From contig NC_057790.1 in assembly GCF_014905175.1 (NCBI RefSeq), forward strand, positions 13,480,469 to 13,544,468: 64,000 nt of DNA, given 5' to 3'. The notes below the pieces were generated by a model. It worked only from the letters and a program-made list of their open reading frames with translations. It made no database searches and was not told the origin of the DNA. The translations under genes and the position numbers were made by a program. This document shows positions 54,864 through 64,000 of the stretch, piece by piece. The stretch is from Aphidius gifuensis (Eukaryota > Arthropoda > Insecta > Hymenoptera > Braconidae). Position 1 is the first letter of the stretch, and each line of letters starts with the position of its first letter.

Positions 54864-56653
54864 CAATGACCAAAGATTTGTCTAGCATTGAAATAATTAT
54901 TGTTGATCACATTCATAAATAATTAATTAACATGGCTACTCTTACGTTGTTTATTTTTTAAATATTAAAAAACTATCGCACGTTAAAGTTATCTCATAAT
55001 TGTCATGATACATTTAATGCAATAACAAATCTACAAAAATATAACATATTTTTTCATTTTCAATCTTGACCGTTATAATATCTCGTTTAACGGCATTATC
55101 ACGTTATGATTTTTTTTTTTTTTTTTTAACAAATAATATTATTTATTTGTCACATTAATTTAACTCTTAAGAGGCTATCTCCATTCAAGTCAATTATTAA
55201 TTTATGCCTCATATACTTTTTTATTTGTTATCAATAAACTTCTTTCACACAGTAACACACTAATTCGGGCGTTATTCGAATAAATAAATATGTACATTGT
55301 TCTTCATCTATAAAAACTGAACAAATTAAAAAAAAAATTATTAGATACTCTATTGCGTATTTTTTACATCCAAATTTAATAATAATTTATAATAATAATA
55401 GTGCTGCATATTATCATAAATAATGTATTTATGTTTCAATAATGTTTTCATTTTTTATTATAACAGACATTTACGGTTCAGCTCATATATACTTTTTTGA
55501 AAATGAATGTATTTCTCAAAAAAATCATACTTGATGAAAAATCCTACACATTTTAATTGAGAAACAAACTATTCAAGGATTTATCGGTTGTAATAAAGGG
55601 TATAGTGAAAAGCAGTCTCTGCGTTAATAATGCTACGACTTGATACATATTTTTTTTACTTTTTTGTGTTTTAGAAAAAAGTCGTCGTTTTAAAAAAAAA
55701 AAATTAAAAAAACTACAGCTAGTAATATTATTCTCATTGTTCATCTACGAGGCACTCTCTGCAGTTTTTTTTTGTTTCATAAATTGGTCAACATAAATTA
55801 CATTATATACTTTTATATGAATCACGATATATGTAGGCAAGATTGGACAAAGCGAGCATTTCACATGATACCGGAGAATATACATTTCTATTATGGTAAA
55901 AAAAATAATTACGCTTATTCAACAATACATTTTTTTTCTTTTTAACAGCTGATTTGGTGCTATTCCAAATTAGTTTTTTTTTCTTGATCTTGGATTGAAA
56001 GTTGGTAAACAAGTAGTTTCGATGAGATAAAGAAAAAAAAATCATTTCTATTTTTTCTTCATTTGTCAGAAGTATTATTTTTTACAATGCATAGCGAGCT
56101 AGTATTTGGCAGTGGGAAAATTGTAACAATTTAATTATTAACATTTCCGTTCTTCTCAATATCCACATGATACCACAGTTCGATTTAAAATAGTTTTGAG
56201 CTCCTACCAGAGAGCATTATATGCACACCGAGCCAATGTGCACTTGATATTACTATTCATGCTTAAACATTACATGTAGTAACACAAAACTTATAATGAA
56301 ATTATACTTTTGTTATTTATAAATATATATATATATATGTACATATAATATATATATTTATTTAATAATACAAAAATATAATTATTATTATTATTATTTT
56401 TTTAGTTTAATATTTATAATAAAAAATAAAAGTTTAAATTAAATTGTTAATATTCTATAAAAACTAAAATATTTTATTTAAAAAAAAAAACTGAACTTTT
56501 TTTGTTATGAATTGAACTGAATATTTTGAGCACACAAAAAGTTGCTTTTTTTTTTTTGTTTTGTGCCCGATCGCTCGATACCCATCCAATAATATTGGTT
56601 TGCAGTCTTTAGTCACATCCGAGAGATTAAATTTTTTTTTTTCTTAAAACGTT
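52715..56653. other. Intergenic region between convergent genes
   Basis: About 3.9 kb of AT-rich sequence with T- and A-runs. It lies between the 3' ends of nardilysin (+) and the FAM120 homologue (-), so part may be the latter's 3'UTR. 53160-53355 holds a worn CAAGAAG-type fragment (GAGTCTTCTTG, CTAGCCTTCTTGG). No supported coding frame: the Phe/Ile-rich frames here are T-run artefacts. It is strikingly poor in foldbacks compared with the rest. Confidence 0.5.
54806..54862. repeat. (TAA)n microsatellite
   Basis: About 17 near-perfect AAT/TAA triplets, with a duplicated ATATTCTAATAATAATAA lead-in. Confidence 0.9.
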
Positions 56654-59600
56654 TTAATTATCTTTTACTGATTGTGAAGCAGCATTAGTAGCAGCATCGA
56701 CAGTGGAAATAGCATCAGTAGCGACTAGTTTGTCCTTTTCAATAGTTTGGTCAACACCAGATTTATCAGCTACTGTTGCTGAGATTATTTCTTTGGTATT
56801 TATATCTTTTTTAAGTAATTTACTGCACATTAAAAAAATTTAATTGATCATTAAATATTAAAAAATAAAAATTCAATTTTTTTACTTACGAAAATTCATC
56901 AGCATTAACAATTTCTTCAACAGAATTGTCACGTAACTTGATATCTTTTTTATTATCATTTTCTTGGTTTTTCTTTATTCCTTTCTTTTTACTTGTGGCC
57001 TAGACATTTTATAAGATATTTATCATTTACTTATAAATAAAATAGTTTGAGAAATTATATTTATTTTAAGCTACCTTCATTTGAGTTTTTTTTCCTCTTA
57101 CTGCAGAAGAGTTAATATTGTTATTTGCCCTTGGTTGGAACAGTCGTGCATTAATACGCGGAAATTGTGGCTGAAAAATCATCATTAAAATTATCAATCA
57201 ATTGTTTATAGAAGAGAAAAAAAAGCATACAAATAATTTAGTCAATACCTGGGGTGGTATGCGTCCTCGAGAAGGTCCTTGAATAGTGGCATGAGGTTTT
57301 GTAGGTTGTCCATAATTAGCCCCCCATTGTCCTACAACAACACCAGCAACTTCTAGGCGACCACCACGCGATGGTACTGGACGACGAATAAGTTCTCTAA
57401 ATAAATTATTGTTGTTATTACGTGGGTTTGTTCGACCACGTGCTATTGTGTCATTAACGACGCAACCAACTGGTAAAATATTTGATGGTAATGTTGGAAC
57501 TCGTAAACCCGGTACAGTTGGTACAATTGGTGGTCTGGCGAAGACAACACTAAGGCCTTCAAGTATTGCCTTTCGCATTCTTTCAACTTTAACAACACGA
57601 TCAATATGACCACCACAAAGTTCCAAAAGATTTTTAGCAATTGTTGAACGTGCCAGAGTGTGATGAAATAGTTTACCATCAAAATACAACCATGGACAAC
57701 ACATGAGCCATGGTATTGGTGCACCACAAGCATCATTGGCCAAAAGAGCCGTTTCAACACCAGCCATAAACAGTGTGGCAAGTTGAACTCCACGGAATGT
57801 AACAAGTGGAAGCTAAAATAAATTAATAATATAATGATTTTTATTATTTATTTTATTTTATAAATAAATTGATATAAATAAGTACCTGCAGATCTTGAAG
57901 ATACTGAGCATTCATGAGATTTGGTGAAAATGCCTGAGCAATAAATGCATCAAGCTCTTGACGTCGTAATATTTTTTTGTCAGAATATGTCATTATGTAT
58001 CTGAGTACACAAGCCATGATAAGCAAATGTTGAGGTACATGTGAAACGTTGAGTATTAATGGTGTATCTGATCTCATACATGTCAAAAAGCCACGAAGTC
58101 TTCGGCGTTTATCATCTATACTAGAGCTAGAATCAATATTAAGTACTCAAAATAAATTAATACAAGTTGGCTAATGGCTTAATGTTCTTTTTTGATTTTT
58201 GCCATGGGTTCTTTTTTAGAGAATTGTGCCCAGGTTATTATCATCACTGCACACAAATACATTATAATCAGCAGAATTAAATAAGGATAGTTGTGCTAAA
58301 GTAAAATTAAGATAATGAAAAAATAAACATTGAAACGTTGAGAGCCTCAAACATACCCGAAACGCCCTCGTGAGCTGTAACGAGTTTTAGTTTATTGTAC
58401 AAAACTCATTATTATCATCATCATAATTAAAAAAATAAAATATAAAATAATTTTAATAAACTTACCCAAACCAAAGACGCTGAATTGTTGGTACTCCCCA
58501 TCCAATTTTTTCAGCCTTAACTTCTTCTGGTGTTTGATATGGATTATTCTTTGACCATATCCATTCCTTAATAATAACATCAGGCACTTTAATTTTTTCA
58601 TTACAATTTTTTTCTTTTCCATTAGTTGCCAGGAAAATTTTGTGATTTAAATTAAATAATATTGCATAAACCATTTGTCTTATTGGACGATAAATTAAAT
58701 GTATAGATGGAAATTCACGATTATTTTCATCTTCAAGTAACATCGGTAATTTAATTTCACCAGTCTCTAGAATTTGATAAATATCTGGTGACATGAGACC
58801 CTTTTGATGACGTTCAATTGCTGTACGCATAACTTCAGCCACTGTAGTTGGAATACTAATTGGTTTTTCACAACTGTGTTTTGTTGCTGTTGTATTATTA
58901 TGAGATACAGCTGTTATTATTGAACTGGATGCACTCGATGAATTGATTGATAAATTGTTTGTAACACCATTAATAGTTGCATGTCCATTGCTTGCAGGCT
59001 CTTTAATTTTAACGTCATCATCATTTCCTGTATTTTTATTCAACTGTACAACAGGTGGTTCAATGACAATTTGCGGTGCAACTTTAGAATTTGCAGTTGC
59101 TTCGTTATAAGCATTTAAACTTTCTTGTTCACTCTCTAATGTTTCAGATGCAAATTTCGATGTTTCAATATTATCACTATTATCATGTTGAATTGCTGAT
59201 ATTTCTGTTATTGACTTTGATGATATTGTCACTGACGAGGATGACGATGATGATGATGATGATAATGATAATGATAATGATGGCTTAACATTTTGTTTGA
59301 TATGATTTTGGGATATTTGTTTTGATGTTTTTTGACGTGAGGCCTCCTTGGTTCCACTGATGTAATATTGGATAGATTGCTCTAATTTTGAGCATCGCGA
59401 ATCAGTCGTTGTTCCAAAAACTTTCTCGGAAACAAAATCAATATTACTTGATAATAAGTCTTTAACAAAACCAGCAATAATTTTAATTGATTGATCGATA
59501 TTTGTTTTATTTGGTCCAGTACTGTTAATACTCAATTTTTTATAAAAATCATTGAGTTCTTGTTCTGATAAAATAAAATTACCAAGTAATGCTGTAAGTA

Positions 59601-60412
59601 TACAAAGACGATCAGCTTGAATACCAAGAGATTTAATAACTTCTGGTATAAGATATTCTTTTGTTTCAAGAGAACCTTTGTAAGTAAGTTTTAATTGTTC
59701 AGATGAAAAATAACGTGGAGGATCAAATGCAATATATTCAGCATCATCAGCAATCAATCCATTGTAATTATTATCACGACAGTATTTAATAACTTCAAGA
59801 TGATGATCATTCATACTTAAAACAACTGTTGTTTTTAAATGACGTAATGACATACGTAAACTTGTATGTAAACAAATTGGTGGTATCCACCATATTTTGG
59901 GTGGCGGTGTACCTTTTGTTGCTATGTGTTTTAAAACATTATTTACTTTTACACGCATATCTAATTGACTTTTTATCCATTCAGTACGACGTTGTGTTTC
60001 ATTACATCCATTTAAAAATACAATTAGTTTAACACCATACATTTCTGTTTGTTGTATTAATACAGCAAGAAATTGTACCATACGATTCCATTGTCCACCT
60101 GACGCCCAATCTATTTTTTTTGAATAAAATAAATTTTAATAAATCAGTCTTTTTGAATGATTACAGTTCTCAATTTTTTAAAATGAAAATGAATGTATAG
60201 AGATCTTACTTACCGGAAAAATAACCACCATACAGCCTATCAAGACAACATTCACCATCCAAAACAAGTCGAAGAAGACCCAGTGGCTGTTGATGATTCT
60301 TATTTGAACGATTACGCTGACGTTGTTTCGCTATTTTCAGCAAATCAACTGGCACAACACCACTGGGCGCACAATTACTGTCTAAAAATGTCTGCAAATC
60401 CTGTATTCCCAT
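56654..60412 (-). CDS. FAM120: FAM120-family protein (constitutive coactivator of PPARgamma-like)
   Basis: Seven exons in minus-strand order: 60412-60214, 60110-58466, 58126-57886, 57812-57249, 57170-57075, 56999-56890, 56822-56654 (TAA). All junctions are GT-AG in phase, giving 1007 residues (human FAM120A is about 1100). FAM120 proteins have an N-terminal PIN/XPG-nuclease-like fold and a C-terminal RNA-binding, Gly/Arg-containing tail; they act in RNA binding and signalling. Matches: MGIQDLQTFLDSNC, LVLDGECCLDRLYGGYFSDW, KGTPPPKIWWIPPICLHTSL, DHHLEVIKYCRDN, TALLGNFILSEQELNDF. Then an insect-specific Ser-rich linker (about 340-560), FLTCMRSDTPLILNVSHVPQ, RRQELDAFIAQAFSPNLM, LLANDACGAPIPW, CPWLYFDGKLF and GGRLEVAGVVVGQWG. 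The C-terminus is Lys/Asn-rich and poorly conserved. It appears intact. Confidence 0.9.
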
Positions 60413-61537
60413 TTTTATTTATTATTTTATAAGAGTAATCGAAAAAATATAAATAACTGCTTATTGTTGAATTTATTTATCTAATCAACTTCAATAATTA
60501 GAAGTTTTATATTGCATTAATAATTAGAATTATTATTGAATAGCTTAAATGAACATGTCTTGATTTTATTCAAACTGACACCTGAAACAAAATAATTTAT
60601 TATTATTGACAATAACTTATAAAATGCCGATCATCCTAAATGATGAGCAGTGTTAAGGCAATTAATGAGTTGCCAGATCCCTAGATCCAAACAAAGTCAA
60701 CGACATTAACTTTTAAGATAAAACTAAAAATTTTATAAAATTCATCAGTGTTAAAGAATATTGTCAATATGGATTGGTTATGTTTACATAAAATACATAA
60801 AATAATACATAAAATCAAAATAAGATATAAAACAGTATGAAACAAGTAAACTCCGATTAGGTTACATGCCAAATAAATAGTACCAATAATGTCGATTATT
60901 AAAATTAACAGTTATTTATGAAAAAAAAAAAAATGTATCGGATGATAATGATTTTTGAGAAAAAACGATGATGTTTGATTTGATTAGATTAATCAACTTA
61001 ACTAAAATAAACAGGATATTAGAATTAACAGGATTATAACAGCAAAATATGAGGAATATAAGTGACGAACCGGCATGGCGACTAATGATTTACAGTGATA
61101 GAGATGACGCCATTGTTGATTGTTGATGATAGAAAAAGAAAGATATAAACTTATGTAAGGAATTCGGGCGTATATGCTGCCATATATCATAATGTGCAAA
61201 AAATGCCTTATAAAATTATCATTAACCTTTTTGTTAGCAATAATTGAGACTTATTAAACTCACGTGACATTCAGCGTATAACATCGTATTTGCAGATCGT
61301 AAAAAACCATGATAAATCAAAGAAAAATTGCCTTTTTTTTTGCAATTGTAACGTTTGAGTAGGGATGTGCGGTATCAGACGGTATATCGGAAACTCGATA
61401 TTTTTACTCGATATCGACCATATATTTATCCGATATGGGTAGGCGTTAAATATCGGATATTCGATATCACTCTCGGAATATCGACAGGAAAATATCGGTT
61501 GATATACCGACTGAAAAACGACTAGTGAATAGTGATG
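60413..61537. other. 5' flank of the FAM120 homologue; no other gene
   Basis: AT-rich. The promoter and 5'UTR of the minus-strand gene must lie here, but no clear core element stands out. 61361-61530 holds repeated inverted GATATCGG/CCGATATC words, resembling the terminus of an unclassified element. No coding frame supported. Confidence 0.45.
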
Positions 61538-61553
61538 AGGTGCATTCCTTTAA

Positions 61554-62020
61554 GGTACAACTAGGGAAAATTAAAAATAATGACGATTTCACGAATTTTA
61601 TAGAGTAGATAATTGAAATAACGATACACCTTTTTCTTTAATCAGTTTTTTTGTTATAAGATGTTTTTTTGATTAATTAACTGTTAAAGATGGTCCTTTT
61701 TTTGAGGTTAAACATAGGCTCTTATGGAAAATGATGTTCGGCTTTTCATAATACCCCATCGAAATACTTGAAAAAATAATGCCATATTTACCAAAAACTA
61801 AAGGAAAAAAAGACGAAAAATCATCACCCAAATTTGGTATAGATTTTAATATTCAATTTTAATTAATAGAGGATAATAAATTTTTGTCTTTGTCTAAATA
61901 CTTGAGTGGAAGAGAGAAACAGTATTCTCTTTCTAATCTTTCGTCCTTTTCGCACTCATGAATATATAATGTTTTTAGCAAACATCCGCCAGATGTCTCT
62001 CATTTTGCCCTAGTTGTACC
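61554..62020. mobile_element. TTAA-flanked GGTACAACTAGGG element
   Basis: GGTACAACTAGGGAAAAT and ATTTTGCCCTAGTTGTACC lie between TTAA at 61550-61553 and 62021-62024. The intact host reads CATTCCTTTAATAAAAAAT, so the site is confirmed. 467 bp, non-coding; a different TIR from the 800-bp TTAA family. Confidence 0.85.
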
Positions 62021-62059
62021 TTAATAAAAAATTTTTTTTCGCTCTGCAATTTCGCCCTG

Positions 62060-62221
62060 CACCCGTATTCACAGGGCATTACAATTTAGGGCTTTTTTCA
62101 TCCACCGGTGGCGCTTGTGGAGCTTTTATATGTAAAATCTATATAAAAAAAATTTTATAAGCGCCATCAGTGGCAAAAAGAAGCCCTAAATTGTATAAAA
62201 TTTGCCCTGAGAATACGGGTG
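62060..62221. mobile_element. CACCCGTATTCACAGGG foldback, CTG duplication
   Basis: 162 bp, CACCCGTATTCACAGGGC to GCCCTGAGAATACGGGTG, flanked by CTG at 62057-62059 and 62222-62224. It sits inside the 8-bp duplication of the neighbouring hAT element (CCCTG | insertion | CTGTAG). Confidence 0.9.
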
Positions 62222-62227
62222 CTGTAG

Positions 62228-63152
62228 CAGTGTTGAGTAGGTAAGATACCATGTAAGATACTGTATCTTACATCATCGATTTCATACATCGAGGTATCTT
62301 ACATTGCGTTCCCAGCGCCTTCTACGAATAAAAGTGGTACCTTCGTGCTACAATTTTTTTTTATTCGATAAATACATGTAATTCATTTATTAAATAAATA
62401 AAAATTCCAAAAACAAGCAGTAGCTAAGGAAAAGATGTAGCTAAGGAATTAATGTTGCTTCAAAAAGAATTTCTTTGGCAACTGTAATTCCTTAGCTCCA
62501 TCTTTTCTTTAGCTACTATTTTTCCTTGGGATTTTTATTTATTTAAAAAATTAGTTATATAAAATTAAAGCAACATTAATTCCTTAGCTACATCTTTTTC
62601 TTAGCTACTGCTTTCCTTGGACATTTTAATTTATTTAATAAATAAAATTACATGCATTTTATTTTTAAATAAATAAAATCCCAAGGAAAATAGTAGCTAA
62701 GGAAAAAATGAATAGAACCCCAATTATAAAAGAAATTTTAACGACATTAATTCCTTAGCTACATCTTTCCTTTAGCTACTGCTTTTTCTTGGACATTTCC
62801 ATCTTTTAAAAATAAAATGACATGTATATTATTTATTTAATAAATAGAAAATGTCCGAGGAAAAGCAGTAGCTAGAGATGGAGCACTAAGAAAATTAATG
62901 TTGCCAAAAATCTATGTTTCAAGCAACATTAATTCCTCAAAACTGGTTTTTCTTAATATTATATATATATTCATATAACAAATAAATTACATGTACCAAT
63001 ATATATCGAGCAATAAGAACTAGTTGTCGAGTCGACAGTCAATAAGAATTTTCAAAATGGCGTCAGAGGTATCTTACAGTTTCTTACAGTACCTTACAGT
63101 ATCTTACTGTAAGTGTATGAAACCTCGAAAATCGACCATTTACCCATCACTG
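62228..63152. mobile_element. hAT-type CAGTGTTGAGTA MITE, array cargo
   Basis: CAGTGTTGAGTAGGTAAGAT to GACCATTTACCCATCACTG. The right duplication CCCTGTAG is at 63153-63160; the left copy is split by the foldback. Interior 62370-62940 is a GCTAAGGAAAAGATG palindrome array. 925 bp, sister of 37615-38356. Confidence 0.9.
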
Positions 63153-63317
63153 CCCTGTAGAACCGACTAAAAACTAGAAACAGAAACAACGACAAAAGTG
63201 ATAGATTCCTCTATGTAATTCTCCAGACTTTGAACATTTACCATAATATCCTGAACAACTTATGTGACAATAACAAGCAATTACAACAAGTAAATTCTCT
63301 TTTTATTTCAGTTTGAC

Positions 63318-63638
63318 CAAGAAGACTAAAAATACAGGAGGACTTACTCCTCATCTTGCCTGTATATAAAAACCGTATCGCTATATGGTCGCCACAAAAT
63401 TGAGGGGCGCTAGTAGTACCACGGTAACGTACGCGACTTGTATCGCTTTTTTTTTACAATGCGCACAATACAAACATACTCTACCAAACATCATGTGTAT
63501 AATGCTCTATTAGTGTTTGTCAGAGTATGTTTGTATTGTGCGATATAAAAACGATAAATCGCACGTACCGTGGTACTATCGGCAACAACCGTATAGCGAT
63601 ACGGTGAACAAGTTCCTCCTGTATTTCTAGTCTTCTTG
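63318..63638. mobile_element. CAAGAAGACTA hAT-type MITE, perfect 8-bp duplication
   Basis: 321 bp with ends CAAGAAGACTAAAAATACAG and CTAGTCTTCTTG, flanked by AGTTTGAC at 63310-63317 and 63639-63646. The empty host site TTTCAGTTTGATATAAACAT in the intact 375-bp element confirms the duplication. Confidence 0.9.
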
Positions 63639-63717
63639 AGTTTGACATAAATATTGAACAGTCGTTTGGATAATTTTTCCAATAATTGAAGACCAAAAAA
63701 AATAATGTCATGTGCTA

Positions 63718-64000
63718 GTCATATATTTAATACTACTATATTGCGCATCGCCTATGCTTTCCCATAAGTGGAACACTGGTTCCTCAAACGGTGCAGACAA
63801 TCTCTCTGTCGCAGTCCTTGGAAGATTTAGGCAATGACAAGAGTGGGGATTCGGCTTCCATACATGCGCAATGAATTTGTGTGCGTATTATTTCTGTATA
63901 TGTGTTGAGCTATTCCGAGTTCTGGGGGACGTTCCAAAAATCACTCGGAAACCCGGACCGGCGCAGTAGATGAAAAAATATAGTGATAAAATAAACTTAA
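63718..64000. other. GC-richer unassigned end of window
   Basis: No long frame or element terminus is visible. 63760-63980 is less AT-rich than the surroundings and may be exonic or promoter sequence of a gene beyond the window, but nothing supports that directly. Confidence 0.35.

Larger units (their letters stand above)
61538..63717. mobile_element. GGGTGCATTCC-family element split by four later insertions
   Basis: Pieces of one 375-bp-type element lie in order at 61538-61549, 62025-62059, 63153-63317 and 63647-63717 (AGGTGCATTCC; AAATTTTTTTTCGCTCTGCA; TAGAACCGACTAAAAACTAG; TAAATATTGAACAGTCGTTT). The right terminus is missing. The four gaps are the elements listed next. Confidence 0.8.

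Noticed and set aside
58121..58126. TATAG acceptor for exon 3 of the FAM120 homologue
   Set aside because: It creates an immediate in-frame TGA. The TTCTAG acceptor 10 bp upstream restores SSIDDKRRRLRGFLTCMRSD.

Overview
The window is AT-rich animal nuclear DNA. It has GT-AG introns, genes on both strands and very dense transposon-derived sequence. The gene families (an insect-type DUF4806-like protein, COX18, nardilysin, a FAM120 homologue and an ash1 pseudogene) and the base composition suggest an insect. A hymenopteran, perhaps a parasitoid wasp, is a guess, because nothing in the window fixes the species.

Layout. 1-2.8 kb: two TTAA-flanked non-autonomous elements, two CNG-target foldbacks and a TACCAGTAATC palindrome array. 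3.1-9.1 kb: a minus-strand multi-exon gene for a DUF4806-like protein, with introns full of foldback elements. 9.06-11.76 kb: a tandem duplication covering the first codons and 5' flank of that gene. 11.8-13.7 kb: a decayed minus-strand CACTA-like transposase gene. 14-16.2 kb: a split tRNA-derived sequence, a palindrome array and a processed pseudogene of ash1 (bromodomain plus PHD). 16.7-24.1 kb: palindrome arrays, TA-rich simple repeats, a large inverted repeat and nested elements. 24.2-25.9 kb: an apparently intact six-exon COX18 gene. 26.1-49.3 kb: a transposon graveyard of hAT-type elements with 8-bp target duplications, a Mutator-like candidate with an 11-bp duplication, foldbacks, and fragments of hAT, THAP and possibly SWIM proteins. 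49.38-52.68 kb: an intronless, intact nardilysin gene. 56.65-60.41 kb: a minus-strand, seven-exon FAM120-type gene convergent with nardilysin. 61.5-63.7 kb: one element carrying four further insertions.

Three unrelated host genes look intact by frame and splice sites: COX18 (mitochondrial inner-membrane insertase), nardilysin (M16 metalloprotease) and the FAM120 homologue (PIN/XPG-like fold, RNA binding). The DUF4806-like gene is nearly complete, but one internal exon junction could not be resolved. The genes do not form a pathway.

The unusual part is the repeat architecture. Several TIR families with different ends and different target duplications carry the same kind of cargo: long arrays of alternating inverted units built on GCTAAGGAAA-type words. 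Insertion order can be read from interrupted target duplications. In several cases the empty site is present elsewhere in the window, which gives firm element boundaries.
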